A DNA stretch of 64,000 bases from Streptosporangiales bacterium (GCA_009379955.1 WHST01000011.1:1-64000), one strand, 5' to 3'. Positions 8,037-18,642 are shown, numbered from the stretch's first letter. A program made the numbers and translations. Notes: generated by a model from the sequence alone, not told the origin.

Positions 8037-9137
8037 ATGTCCGACTTCAAGCCCGGACTCGAGGGGATCGTCGCCTTCGAGACCGAGATCGCGGAACCGG
8101 ACAAGGAGGGTGGCTCCCTCCGCTACCGCGGCGTCGACATCGAGGATCTCGTCGGCGAGGTCACCTTCGGCCAGGTATGGGGCCTGCTCGTCGACGGCGA
8201 GTTCGCCCCCGGCCTGCCGCCGGCCGAGCCCTTCCCGCTCCCCGTGCACTCCGGCGACGTCCGGGTCGACGTGCAGTCCGCACTCGCGCAGCTCGCCCCG
8301 GTGTGGGGACTCCGCCAGCTGTACGACATCACGCCGGAGCAGGCACGCGACGACCTCGCCCGCGCTGCGGTCACGGCCCTGTCGTTCATCGCCCAGTCGA
8401 TGCGCGGGCAGGACCTGCCGATGGTCCCGCAGAGCGAGGTCGACAAGGCCGCGTCCATCACCGAGCGGTTCATGATCCGGTGGCTCGGCGAGCCACGCCC
8501 CGAGCAGATCAAGGCCGTCGACGCCTACCTCGTGTCGGCCGCGGAGCACGGCATGAACGCGTCGACGTTCACCGCGCGCGTCATCGCGTCGACCGGCGCC
8601 GACGTGGCCGCCGCGCTCTCCGGCGCCGTGGGCGCGATGTCCGGCCCGCTGCACGGCGGCGCGCCGGCCCGGGTGCTGCACATGGTCGAGGAGGTCGAGC
8701 GCATCGGCGACGCCGGTGCGTACGTCCGCGCCGAGCTCGACAAGGGCAGCCGGCTGATGGGCTTCGGCCACCGCGTCTACCGCGCCGAGGACCCGCGGGC
8801 GCGCGTCCTGCGACGCACGGCGAAGGAGCTCGGCGCAGAGCGCTACGAGGTGGCGGCCGCGCTGGAGAAGGCCGCGCTCGGCGAGCTGCGGGCGCGCCGG
8901 CCCGACCGCGTACTGGAGACCAACGTCGAGTTCTGGTCCGCGATCGTGCTCGACTTCGCGGGCATACCGGCGGACAAGTTCACGTCGATGTTCACGTCGG
9001 CCCGCACGGCCGGCTGGAGCGCGCACATCCTCGAGGAGAAGCGCACCGGACGCCTCATCAGGCCCGCGGCGCGCTACATCGGCCCCGACACCCGTCCGGC
9101 GAGCGCCGTGGCGGGCTACGACAAACTCGACGCCTAG
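8037..9137 (+). CDS. citA: Citrate synthase (type II, citA-like)
   Basis: 366 residues from the ATG at 8037, preceded by GGACGGGAG six bases upstream. An in-frame start at 7971 is unlikely. Condenses oxaloacetate with acetyl-CoA. Catalytic residues can be placed in GPLHGGAPA (first His), MGFGHRVYRAEDPRA (second His) and VLDFAGIPAD (Asp). The N-terminal GGSLRYRGVDIEDL is typical. Length and the short N-terminus match the small actinobacterial citrate synthase 2 rather than the 430-residue gltA type. Methylcitrate synthase activity cannot be excluded, but no prp genes are here. Confidence 0.92.
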   Translation: MSDFKPGLEGIVAFETEIAEPDKEGGSLRYRGVDIEDLVGEVTFGQVWGLLVDGEFAPGLPPAEPFPLPVHSGDVRVDVQSALAQLAPVWGLRQLYDITPEQARDDLARAAVTALSFIAQSMRGQDLPMVPQSEVDKAASITERFMIRWLGEPRPEQIKAVDAYLVSAAEHGMNASTFTARVIASTGADVAAALSGAVGAMSGPLHGGAPARVLHMVEEVERIGDAGAYVRAELDKGSRLMGFGHRVYRAEDPRARVLRRTAKELGAERYEVAAALEKAALGELRARRPDRVLETNVEFWSAIVLDFAGIPADKFTSMFTSARTAGWSAHILEEKRTGRLIRPAARYIGPDTRPASAVAGYDKLDA

Positions 9138-9147
9138 AAGGGCGACC

Positions 9148-11003
<1,856 letters not shown>

Positions 11004-11038
11004 CCGAGACCCGTCGCCGGGTCTCCAGGACCCACCCC

Positions 11039-11118
11039 GTGAGGGGCACCCTCACCGTGTCCTCCCACCCGTGGGGGGCACCCTCACCGCGCCAGAACGC
11101 GGTGAGGGTGCCCCTCAC
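11039..11118. repeat. GTGAGGGGCACCCTCACC-type hairpin repeat, copy 1
   Basis: Three related units: GTGAGGGGCACCCTCACC (11039-11056), GTGGGGGGCACCCTCACC (11071-11088) and an inverted unit (11098-11118). The last two form a 21-bp stem with one mismatch and a loop of six bases. The unit itself is nearly palindromic. It follows the serC stop by 35 bases and precedes the galE promoter, so it may act as a serC terminator. A second copy lies after lon at 51838. Confidence 0.72.
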
Positions 11119-11174
11119 GGGTTGAGCGCCCGGCCGCACGGCTCGACCGACGGGGCGGTCGATACGGTGGAGGG

Positions 11175-12197
11175 ATGCGGGTTCTCGTCACCGGCGGCGC
11201 CGGGTACATCGGCAGTCACACCGTCGTCGCGTTGCTCGAGGCGGGTCACGAGGTGGTCGTGGTCGACAGCCTCGCCAACTCCCAACCGGAGTCGCTGCGC
11301 CGCGTCGAGGCGATCACCGGCACCGCCGTCGCGTTCCACGACACCGACGTCCTGGACGAGCAGGCGCTCGGCCGGGTGTTCGGTGACCGCGCGATCGACG
11401 CCGTCGTGCACTTCGCAGCGCTGAAGGCGGTCGGCGAGTCGGTCGCGCAGCCGCTGCGCTACTACACCACCAACGTCGGCGGCACGCTGACGCTGCTGCG
11501 CGTCATGGAGCGGCACGGTGTGCACCGGCTCGTGTTCAGCTCCTCCGCGACCGTGTACGGCATCTACGGCGACACCGACGACATGCCGTTGCGCGAGGAC
11601 GTCCGCCTCGGCGCGGTCAACCCGTACGGCGAGACCAAGGTGCAGGTCGAACGCATCCTCACCGACGTCGCCGCGGCCGACGAGCGCTGGCGGTTCGGGC
11701 TGCTGCGCTACTTCAACCCCGTCGGCGCCCACCCGTCGGGGACGATGGGCGAGGACCCGACCGGCGTGCCCAACAACCTGCTGCCGTTCATCGCCCAGGT
11801 CGCAGTGGGGCGCCGCGACCGGCTCACCGTGTTCGGCGACGACTACCCGACCGCCGACGGCACCGGCGTCCGCGACTATATCCACGTCATGGACCTCGCC
11901 GCCGGCCACGTCGCCGCGCTCGAGCACCTCGACACGTTCCACGGCGCCACCGCGTGGAACCTCGGCACCGGCACCGGCTCGTCGGTCCTCGAGGTGCTGC
12001 ACGCGTTCGAGCGCGCCGTCGGACGCCCGATCCCCCACGTCGTCGCCGACCGCCGTGCGGGCGACGCCCCGGTCTCGTACTGCGATCCGAGCAAGGCGAA
12101 GCGCGACCTGGGCTGGCAGGCCGACCGGTCACTCGACCAGATGTGCGCCGACCACTGGCGCTGGCAGCACCAGAATCCCGACGGCTACCGCTCCTAG
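11175..12197 (+). CDS. galE: UDP-glucose 4-epimerase
   Basis: 340 residues, full length. Interconverts UDP-glucose and UDP-galactose (Leloir pathway, wall glycans). N-terminal NAD-binding GGAGYIGSHT (Gly-rich loop, residues 7-16), HFAALKAVGES, then SSSATVYG with the catalytic Ser/Thr and NPYGETK with the YxxxK pair, and C-terminal VRDYIHVMDLA and GTGTGSSVLEV. All are classic GalE motifs of the extended SDR class. The ATG at 11175 sits just behind TACGGT (11163-11168) with GGAGGG between. It converges on the next gene with 10 bases between stops. Confidence 0.93.
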   Translation: MRVLVTGGAGYIGSHTVVALLEAGHEVVVVDSLANSQPESLRRVEAITGTAVAFHDTDVLDEQALGRVFGDRAIDAVVHFAALKAVGESVAQPLRYYTTNVGGTLTLLRVMERHGVHRLVFSSSATVYGIYGDTDDMPLREDVRLGAVNPYGETKVQVERILTDVAAADERWRFGLLRYFNPVGAHPSGTMGEDPTGVPNNLLPFIAQVAVGRRDRLTVFGDDYPTADGTGVRDYIHVMDLAAGHVAALEHLDTFHGATAWNLGTGTGSSVLEVLHAFERAVGRPIPHVVADRRAGDAPVSYCDPSKAKRDLGWQADRSLDQMCADHWRWQHQNPDGYRS

Positions 12198-12207
12198 GCC
12201 GCGACCG

Positions 12208-13530
12208 TCAGTCGCGCAGCCAGAACGGCTCACCGTCGTCGCCCGACGACCCGCGGCGCCGGCCGCGTGCCGGACGCGACCCCGCGCGGCGCGACGGCTG
12301 CGCGGACCTGCGGCCGTGCGGTGGGCCGGCCGGCGGACCGCCCTGGGCACCGGGGGGCCCGAACCCGCCGGGTGCGCCGCCCCCGCGCTGGGGCGGCCCC
12401 GGCCATCCCCTGTCGTCGCCGTCGGGCTCGTACCTCTCGCCGTACGCCGGCGGCGGGTACGGCTCGTCGCGGTCGTAGCGGCGGTCGCGCCTGCCGCCGC
12501 CGTGTGCACCGACGGGCGCGGCAGTGCGGCGCCGGATGAAGAACGCCGCGGCGGCCGCGACCAGCGCGATGGCGAACGGACCCACGATGAACAGCCCGTT
12601 GACGAAGCCACCGCTGTCCTCGCCCGAGGCACCCAGCTCGGAGCTGCTCGGCGTGGCACTGCTGCCCGGCGACGCCGTCGCCGACGGGCTCTTCATGACG
12701 TCACTCAGTCGCAGCCGGAGCACCTCGCTGCCCGCGCCCTCGCTGCTCAGCAGCAACGACTTGCCGCCGGGCGCGTACGCGATGCCCTCACCCTGCTTCT
12801 GCTTGGGCAGCTCGAACTTCGCGAGCTGCTTGCCTCCGGTGGAGTAGACGTAGCCCGTCGTGTAGCTGCGCAGCACGAACTGCTCACCGTCGGAGCGGAA
12901 CGCCCCGTCGGTGATGAGCGGCGGCATGGCACCGAGCTTGCGCAGCTCGTTCTGCCCTTCACCGAGGTCGTCGGCCCGGTAGAGGGCGCCGCCCTTCTCG
13001 TCCTTGGTCACGATGTACGTGTGCGAGTTCTTCGGGTTGACGAGCAGGGCCTCGGCGTCGTGCGCGCCGTCCGGGTACGTCAGCTCGTAGGAGTCGTCGG
13101 CCTCGTAGAAACCCGTCGCCAGGTCGTCGGGCAGCCGGAAGCGGTACACGGTCACGCTGTCGCGCTGGGCGTCGTTGTCGCCGATGTCGCCGATCCACAG
13201 GGTGCGTCCCTTGCCGGGTGCGATGGCCTCCCAGTCGACCTTGTCGGCGTTGCGCAGCCGCATCGTCGCGTCCGAACGGCCGTCGTCGGCGGAGACGCCG
13301 AAGACCCGGGTGGGCCCGCTGTCGTTGATCGTGAAGACGTGGTCCGGCTCGGCCGGCAGCACCGCGAGGCCACTCGAGGTGTCGATGCGTTCGTCACTGA
13401 ACTCGAACGCGACGGCGGCCTTGGGCGGGGCCGCCTGCCCGGCGCTCGCGGGGAGCGGGACGAGCAGCGCGGCGACGAACCCGAGTGCGGCGGCCGCGCG
13501 AACCGCCCGACGGGTGACCGACACGCTCAT
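12208..13530 (-). CDS. Secreted, membrane-anchored beta-propeller-like protein
   Basis: 440 residues. The ATG at 13530 overlaps the upstream methyltransferase stop as ATGA, which fixes the start. Signal peptide ending ASAGQA near residue 30. Residues 35-290 contain repeated short beta motifs (VFTINDSGPTRVFGV, LWIGDIGDND, TYIVTKDE, QGEGIAYAPGGKSLLLSSEG) typical of six- or seven-blade propeller or phytase-like folds. Then a Ser/Thr-Pro linker, one membrane helix (GLFIVGPFAIALVAAAAAFFI), and a cytosolic Arg/Gly/Pro-rich disordered tail. Topology: sensor-like domain outside, basic tail inside. Function unknown. Confidence 0.75.
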   Translation of the reverse strand: MSVSVTRRAVRAAAALGFVAALLVPLPASAGQAAPPKAAVAFEFSDERIDTSSGLAVLPAEPDHVFTINDSGPTRVFGVSADDGRSDATMRLRNADKVDWEAIAPGKGRTLWIGDIGDNDAQRDSVTVYRFRLPDDLATGFYEADDSYELTYPDGAHDAEALLVNPKNSHTYIVTKDEKGGALYRADDLGEGQNELRKLGAMPPLITDGAFRSDGEQFVLRSYTTGYVYSTGGKQLAKFELPKQKQGEGIAYAPGGKSLLLSSEGAGSEVLRLRLSDVMKSPSATASPGSSATPSSSELGASGEDSGGFVNGLFIVGPFAIALVAAAAAFFIRRRTAAPVGAHGGGRRDRRYDRDEPYPPPAYGERYEPDGDDRGWPGPPQRGGGAPGGFGPPGAQGGPPAGPPHGRRSAQPSRRAGSRPARGRRRGSSGDDGEPFWLRD

Positions 13531-14294
13531 GACGACCCCCGCGACGACACCTGCCGCCCGGACGGGAAGAAGAGGTAGTTGCGGACTCCCTCGCGCACTC
13601 CGGACACCGGTCGCCACGCTCCCTGTGACCACGCCGACAACGCGTAGTCGCGCTCACCGAACCAGGCGACGACGTCGCCCGCGGTGTGACCGTACCGTTC
13701 CAGGTGGCGATCTTCGACCTCGAGGAGCACCGATGGCCGGAACTCGCCGACCGTCGCCTCCGCGCCGCGGAGGAAGGCGAGTTCGCCGCCCTCGACGTCG
13801 GCCTTGACGAAGTCGATCCGGTCGAGTCGCGTGCGCCGGGCGAGCTCGTCGAGGGTGGTGACGGGGACCTCGTGCTCGACCTGCTCGGCGAACTCCGCGT
13901 TGGAACCCAGCCCGCCGGCTCCTGTCGTCACGAAGGCGCGTCCGGTGACCGGCCGGCCGCGACGCATCGGCACGCTCACGGCCGCAGTGTGCGGCTCGGC
14001 GCCGAGGGCCAGCGCGTAGCGGCGGACGTTGGGCGCGGAGCGCAGCCGCAGCCAGCCGTCGTACGGGGTGTAGAGGCCGGGGAGCGGCTCGACGCTGAGC
14101 ACCACACCGGTCGGGCCGACGAGGCGGGACAGCACGCACGTGTAGACCCCGAGCGCGGCACCCACGTCGACCACCACGTCGCCGGGTGAGACGACGTGGT
14201 CGAGACCGCGTACCTCGTCCTCGACCCATGGCGTGGACGCCGCGAGCGCGCGAAGTACCTGGGCAGTGACGGCGCGCCGTGGATCGGGCCTCAT
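13527..14294 (-). CDS. FkbM-family SAM-dependent methyltransferase
   Basis: 255 residues. The SAM-binding motif is VVVDVGAALGVYTCVLS and the FkbM signature DFVKADVEGGELAFL lies in the C-terminal half. The family O-methylates sugars or small metabolites. The stop overlaps the start of the propeller-like membrane protein by four bases, so the two are translationally coupled and probably work together, for example in modifying an envelope glycan. That link is inferred from gene order only. No other glycan genes are adjacent except galE, which is on the other strand. Confidence 0.85.
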   Translation of the reverse strand: MRPDPRRAVTAQVLRALAASTPWVEDEVRGLDHVVSPGDVVVDVGAALGVYTCVLSRLVGPTGVVLSVEPLPGLYTPYDGWLRLRSAPNVRRYALALGAEPHTAAVSVPMRRGRPVTGRAFVTTGAGGLGSNAEFAEQVEHEVPVTTLDELARRTRLDRIDFVKADVEGGELAFLRGAEATVGEFRPSVLLEVEDRHLERYGHTAGDVVAWFGERDYALSAWSQGAWRPVSGVREGVRNYLFFPSGRQVSSRGSS

Positions 14295-14316
14295 GTGTCC
14301 CCATCCTGCCCCAACC

Positions 14317-14343
14317 GGTTCCAGGGTCCTACGCCTGGGGACC
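14317..14343 (-). terminator. Hairpin after the thpR operon
   Basis: GGTTCCAGG and CCTGGGGACC pair around an eight-base loop with one bulge. It begins just after the small membrane-peptide stop (14347) on the minus strand and ends before the FkbM gene starts at 14294. It fits a terminator of the thpR operon. Confidence 0.5.
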
Positions 14344-14346
14344 GCG

Positions 14347-14433
14347 TCAGCGGACCAGCGCGCCGACCACGACCGCGGCGACGAGGGCCAGGAGCAGCAG
14401 CGGCAACAGCCACCTGCTGGTGCGTGGGTTCAC
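14347..14433 (-). CDS. 28-residue single-helix membrane peptide
   Basis: A GTG at 14433 overlaps the thpR stop as GTGA and opens a 28-residue frame: NPRTSRW, then a run of Leu/Ala/Val (LLPLLLLALVAAVVVGALV), then Arg-stop. The short basic N-terminus, one hydrophobic helix and a C-terminal Arg are typical of small actinobacterial membrane peptides. The four-base overlap repeats the coupling seen between the two preceding genes (14993-14996), which argues that it is translated. Function unknown. Confidence 0.62.
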   Translation of the reverse strand: MNPRTSRWLLPLLLLALVAAVVVGALVR

Positions 14434-14996
14434 CTCGGCAGGCTATGTGTCCCGACCAGCGGCCAGGTCTCGAGGGTCTCGTACCGCGGCTCGGGTCCCT
14501 GATGGCTGCGCACGAGCGCCAGGTCGGTCGCCGGCCACACCGTGCCCGCGTACGTCTCGAGGCGCCCGACGCACGCGTGGAGGTCGTACGGCCGCCTGGC
14601 CCGCGCGACGGTCAGGTGCGGCCGGTAGCCGCGCTCGTCGAGGTCGAGCCCGATGCGGCGGCCCGCCGCGGATGCGGACGCGGCGAGCCGGACGAGCGGA
14701 TCGCGGTCGCCGCCGACTCCCAGCCAGAGGATCCGCGCCCGGCGCCGCCCGGGGAACGCGCCGGCGCCGGTGAAGGCGAGCGAGAGCGCGGGGTGCCGGC
14801 CCGCCGCACGGGCGAGACGCGCGCCGAGGTCGTCTACCGAACGGTCGGGCACCTCGCCGTAGAACGCGACCGTGAGGTGCATGCGTTCCACCGGTGCCCA
14901 GCGCAGGTCGGGCAGCTCCGTCCGGACCGGCGCGAGCGCCTCGACCACCTCGGCGAGGGCAGCGGGCGGCGGCTCGAGTGCCGCGAACAGCCTCAT
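14430..14996 (-). CDS. thpR: RNA 2',3'-cyclic phosphodiesterase (2H family)
   Basis: 188 residues, family length. Both HxT motifs of the 2H phosphoesterases are visible: MHLTVAFYG near residue 41 and PHLTVARARR near residue 126. The starting motif MRLFAALEPP is typical. The family hydrolyses 2',3'-cyclic phosphate ends of RNA and was once called 2'-5' RNA ligase. Overlaps the upstream membrane-protein gene by ATGA and the downstream 28-residue peptide by GTGA, giving a tight three-gene operon. Confidence 0.9.
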   Translation of the reverse strand: MRLFAALEPPPAALAEVVEALAPVRTELPDLRWAPVERMHLTVAFYGEVPDRSVDDLGARLARAAGRHPALSLAFTGAGAFPGRRRARILWLGVGGDRDPLVRLAASASAAGRRIGLDLDERGYRPHLTVARARRPYDLHACVGRLETYAGTVWPATDLALVRSHQGPEPRYETLETWPLVGTHSLPR

Positions 14997-15256
14997 CCGC
15001 CGTCTGTGCGGGAACGGCGAGCGCGGTCACGGCGGCGCCGGACCAGACCGGCGACGCTCGCCGCGAAGCCCGCGACCAGCGCGGCCACCAGCACCCAGAT
15101 CGCCCACTCGTCGACGGCGTAGAGGACCGCGACCACGACCATCGCCGCGGCGCCCACGCCGGTGGCGAGGGCGAGCATGGCGTACGGCCGCCGCCGCGCG
15201 CCCGACGGCGCGAGGGCCGTGGATCTCGTGTCGTCGTGCTTGCCTGTCGCCGCCAT
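14993..15256 (-). CDS. Small two-helix membrane protein
   Basis: 87 residues. A basic N-terminus of about 25 residues precedes two membrane helices (MLALATGVGAAAMVVVAVLYAV and WAIWVLVAALVAGFAASVAGLV) and a very basic C-tail (RRRRDRARRSR). First gene of the thpR operon, overlapping thpR by four bases. I do not recognise a named family. The positive-inside rule puts both ends in the cytosol. Likely a genuine gene by coupling and composition. Confidence 0.65.
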   Translation of the reverse strand: MAATGKHDDTRSTALAPSGARRRPYAMLALATGVGAAAMVVVAVLYAVDEWAIWVLVAALVAGFAASVAGLVRRRRDRARRSRTDGG

Positions 15257-15288
15257 CGACTCCCCCTGGGCTCTACCCGGCTACGGCG

Positions 15289-16581
15289 TCACGAACGCTC
15301 GCCGGCACCGACCGCCGCCGGCTCGTTGTCGCCCGAGACCACGTTCCAGTGTGGCAGCGGCCTGATCCGCGGCTTCAGCCGTAGCCCCTGCCGCCGGGAG
15401 AGGACGAGGGTGGCCACCAGGGTCGCCACCACCGAGACCGCACCGCCGGTGATCATGCCCCACTGCGCGCCGAGCGCACCAGCGACCCAGCCGACGAGCG
15501 GTGCACCGATCGGGGTGCCGCCCATGAACACGAGCATGTACAGCGACATCACCCGCCCGCGCATCGACGGCACGCTCGACACCTGCACGTAGGCGTTCGC
15601 CGTCGTCGCCATGCCGATGGCGAACACGCCCACGGGAACGAGGATCACCATGAAGGTCTCGTACGTCGGCATGAAGCCGGCGGCGACCTCGAGCAGGCCG
15701 AAGACCACGGCCGCCTGGACGAACACCCGCGCGCGGGGGCGCGCCTGCCTGGCCGCGATCAGCGCGCCGGCGAGGGAGCCCGCGGCCATCGCGGTGGCGA
15801 GAAGACCGAACGAACCGGCTCCCCGGCCGAACACCTCCTTGGCCATCAGCGCCATGGTGATCTGGAAGTTGAAGCCGAACGTGCCGACGAAGCCGACCAC
15901 GACGATCGGGAGCAGCAGGTCTGGCCGGCTCCTGACGTAGCGGAGTCCCTCGCGGAGCTGGCCCGGCTCGCGGGCGGCGACCCCGCCGCGCCGCAGCTCG
16001 CTCTCCCGCATCATGCGGAGGCCGATCATCACGCCGACGTACGACAGGGCGTTGATGAAAAAGACCAGGCCCGTGCCGACCAGGTTGATGAGCAGGCCCG
16101 CGAGCGCCGGCCCGAAGATGCGGGCCGTGTTGAACGACGCGCTGTTGAGCGCCACCGCGTTGCTCGTGTCCTGCGGCCCGACCATCTCGGTCACGAACGC
16201 CTGCCTGGCCGGGTTGTCGACGGCGGTCACGACGCCGAAGATCAGCGCGAGGAGGTACACGTGCCACGCCTCGACGACGCCGGTCACGTCGAGAGCGCCG
16301 AGGGTCAGCCCGACGACGGCGAACGACACCTGGGTCAGCAGCAGGAGCTTGCGCTTGTCGTAGCGGTCGGCGAGGACGCCGCCCCACAGCCCGAACAGCA
16401 GCATCGGGAGGAACTGGAGCCCCGTGGTGATGCCGAGCGCGACGCCGCTGTTGTCGGTCAGCTGGAGCACGAGCCAGTCCTGGGCGATGCGCTGCATCCA
16501 GGTGCCGCCGTTCGACACCATCGCCCCGGTCCAGTAGAGGCGGTAGTTCCTTATCCGTAACGATCGAAAGGTCGATCTCAT
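15289..16581 (-). CDS. MFS efflux transporter (MFS_3 / EntS-like)
   Basis: 430 residues with twelve predicted helices. N-terminal NYRLYWTGAMVSNGGTWMQRIAQDWLV and GVLADRYDKRK (the loop 2-3 MFS signature) are typical of the MFS_3 drug and siderophore exporters. The start overlaps the marR stop by ATGA, so the regulator and transporter are coupled. Predicted role: export of a toxic or signalling compound sensed by the MarR protein. Substrate unknown. Confidence 0.87.
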   Translation of the reverse strand: MRSTFRSLRIRNYRLYWTGAMVSNGGTWMQRIAQDWLVLQLTDNSGVALGITTGLQFLPMLLFGLWGGVLADRYDKRKLLLLTQVSFAVVGLTLGALDVTGVVEAWHVYLLALIFGVVTAVDNPARQAFVTEMVGPQDTSNAVALNSASFNTARIFGPALAGLLINLVGTGLVFFINALSYVGVMIGLRMMRESELRRGGVAAREPGQLREGLRYVRSRPDLLLPIVVVGFVGTFGFNFQITMALMAKEVFGRGAGSFGLLATAMAAGSLAGALIAARQARPRARVFVQAAVVFGLLEVAAGFMPTYETFMVILVPVGVFAIGMATTANAYVQVSSVPSMRGRVMSLYMLVFMGGTPIGAPLVGWVAGALGAQWGMITGGAVSVVATLVATLVLSRRQGLRLKPRIRPLPHWNVVSGDNEPAAVGAGERS

Positions 16582-17039
16582 GCGGTGGCGAGCTTCTCCA
16601 ATACAGGTAGGGCGGCGCGCAGGGCCCGGCGCTCGGCAGGGCTGAGCTCCTTCAGCCGCTTGGCGAGCCAGGCGTCACGTCGCCTGCGGTCTTCCTTGAT
16701 GAGGGTGCGACCCTCCGCCGTGGCCGCGAACAGCACCTGGCGGCGGTCGGTCGGGTGCGCCTCCCGTACGACGAGCCCGGGCCGTTCGAGCTTGGCCACG
16801 ATGCGGGTCATCGACGGCGGCTTGACCTTCTCGTGTGCGGCGAGCTCGTGGAGGGCGAGCGTGCCACGCCGCTCGAGCGTGGCCAGCGCGGCCACCTGCG
16901 AGGCGGGGAGCGCGTCGAGCGCCTCAGGACGCTGGGAACGCAGCCGCCTGGCCAGACGCATGACCGAGATGCGCAAGGTACTCGACAGGGCGGCAGCGGT
17001 GTGGACGGCTGCCGGCTGGGTGGGGTCTACGACATGCAC
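16578..17039 (-). CDS. MarR-family transcriptional regulator
   Basis: 153 residues from a GTG at 17039, eight bases after a TATCAT box, so the mRNA is probably leaderless. Winged-helix core: SQVAALATLERRGTLALHELAAHEKVKPPSMTRIVAKLERPGLVVREAHPTDRRQVLFAATAEG, with the DRR wing motif. It probably represses its own operon with the downstream MFS gene through the inverted repeat next to its -10 box, and is released by a ligand. First gene of a two-gene operon. Confidence 0.9.
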   Translation of the reverse strand: MHVVDPTQPAAVHTAAALSSTLRISVMRLARRLRSQRPEALDALPASQVAALATLERRGTLALHELAAHEKVKPPSMTRIVAKLERPGLVVREAHPTDRRQVLFAATAEGRTLIKEDRRRRDAWLAKRLKELSPAERRALRAALPVLEKLATA

Positions 17040-17047
17040 GTGTCCAC

Positions 17048-17072
17048 ATGATACTCGTTAGCAAAGCTAACG
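17048..17072 (-). promoter_or_regulatory. MarR operator and -10 box
   Basis: CGTTAGC-AAA-GCTAACG (17056-17072) is a perfect 7-bp inverted repeat placed directly upstream of the TATCAT -10 box (17048-17053) of the marR-MFS operon. This is the normal position for an autorepressor site between -35 and -10. Assignment to MarR is by location. Confidence 0.75.
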
Positions 17073-17133
17073 TAAAGGTCGCCCCCCTCGTGCGACCGTT
17101 ACCCGGAGGGTGCGTCTCACATCCCGGAACGCC

Positions 17134-18573
17134 TCAGCCAAGGCCGAAGAGCCGCTCGATCGGTCCGATCGCGAAGTAGAGGGCGAACAGGACGGCTACG
17201 ACCCACAGCAGCGGGTGGATCTCGCGGCCGCGCCGCTGGGCGAGGCGGATAACGACGTAGCTGACGAACCCGGCGCCGATGCCGTTCGCGATGGAGTACG
17301 TGAAGGGCATGATCACGATGGTGAGGAACGCCGGGATGGCGACGCCTGCGTCCTTCCAGTCGACGCCGGTCACCTGGGTCATCATCAGGAAGCCGACGAT
17401 CACGAGCGCGGGCGCGGCGGCCTGCGAGGGGATGACCTCGACCAGCGGGGCGAGGAACATCGAGAGCAGGAAGAGCACGCCGGTCACGACGCTGGCCAGG
17501 CCGGTGCGCGCGCCCTCGCCGACGCCGGCCGCCGACTCGACGTACGTGGTGTTGGACGACACCGAGCCGAGCCCGCCCGCCGCGGCACCGACGGCGTCGA
17601 CGAACAGCACCCGCCCGATGCCGGGCAGGCTGCCCCGCTCGTCGAGCAGGCCGGCCTCGGACCCGACGCCGACGACCGTGCCCATGGTGTCGAAGAAGTC
17701 GGACAGCATCAGCGAGAAGACGAGCAGCACGACCGCCAGCACGCTGATCCTGGTGAACGCGCCGAACACGCTCACCTGGCCCAGCAGGCTGAGGTCGGGC
17801 AGCCGGAACACGTCGGACGGCAGCGCGGGCAGCGCGTTGCTCCAGCCCGACGGGTTCTTCGGCGCGAGCCCGATGCCGAAGATCGCCTCGAGGACGAACG
17901 CGAGCACGGCGGCGACCGCGATGCTGATCAGGATCGCGGCGCGGACCTTCCTGGCGACGAGGACGCCCATGAGCAGGAGGCCGGCGACGAACACCACGAT
18001 CGGCCAGCCGGCGAGCTGACCGCCGATGCCGAGCTCGACCGGCACCACCCCGACCTCGGGACGGTGCACGAACCCGGCGTCGACGAACCCGATCAGCGCG
18101 ATGAACAGCCCGATCCCGACGCTGATCGCGACCTTCATCTGCCTCGGGATGGCGTTGAAGACCGCCGTGCGGAACCCGGTGACCACCAGGATCATCACGA
18201 GCATGCCCTCGATGAGGACGAGTCCCATCACCTCCGGCCAGCTCAACGTCTTGCTGATCACCAGGCCCGCGACGAAGCCGTTGATGCCCAGCCCGGCCGC
18301 CATCGCGAGCGGGTAGCGGCCGACGACACCCATGAGGATCGTCATCACCCCGGCCACGAGCGCGGTCATCACCGCCACCCGCCCAGGCCCCAGCACGGTG
18401 CCGTCGACGTCGGGAGCCGAGCCGAGGATGATCGGGTTGAGCACGACGATGTACGCCATCGTCACGAACGTCACGACGCCACCGCGGATCTCGCGGCCCA
18501 CCGTCGAGCCACGGGCGGAGATCCGGAAGTACCGGTCGAGGGCGCCGCGTGGCGGCTGCGCGGACTCGCTCAT
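17134..18573 (-). CDS. NCS2-family purine permease (adenine/guanine/hypoxanthine type)
   Basis: 479 residues, about 13 membrane helices. AzgA/GhxP-type motifs visible: REIRGGVVTFVTMAYIVVLNPIIL at the N-terminus, PLAMAAGLGINGFVA, IPRQMKVAISVGIGLFIALIGF, and in the second half DFFDTMGTVVGVGSEAGLLDERG and SSNTTYVESAAGVGEGARTGL. A proton symporter for nucleobases in the cytoplasmic membrane. Divergent from the DUF2530 gene, an arrangement also known from Streptomyces. No purine riboswitch seen in the 69 bases between the starts. Confidence 0.92.
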   Translation of the reverse strand: MSESAQPPRGALDRYFRISARGSTVGREIRGGVVTFVTMAYIVVLNPIILGSAPDVDGTVLGPGRVAVMTALVAGVMTILMGVVGRYPLAMAAGLGINGFVAGLVISKTLSWPEVMGLVLIEGMLVMILVVTGFRTAVFNAIPRQMKVAISVGIGLFIALIGFVDAGFVHRPEVGVVPVELGIGGQLAGWPIVVFVAGLLLMGVLVARKVRAAILISIAVAAVLAFVLEAIFGIGLAPKNPSGWSNALPALPSDVFRLPDLSLLGQVSVFGAFTRISVLAVVLLVFSLMLSDFFDTMGTVVGVGSEAGLLDERGSLPGIGRVLFVDAVGAAAGGLGSVSSNTTYVESAAGVGEGARTGLASVVTGVLFLLSMFLAPLVEVIPSQAAAPALVIVGFLMMTQVTGVDWKDAGVAIPAFLTIVIMPFTYSIANGIGAGFVSYVVIRLAQRRGREIHPLLWVVAVLFALYFAIGPIERLFGLG

Positions 18574-18642
18574 GGGCGGAAGGGTACCGCCGACGTGACG
18601 ATTTCACGGCGCGGCGCGTGGAACCCTGGGTAGGCTGAACAG

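Noticed and set aside
11039-11118. CRISPR-like array
   Set aside because: Only three units, in inverted orientation, with unequal spacing and no cas genes; it is a hairpin repeat.
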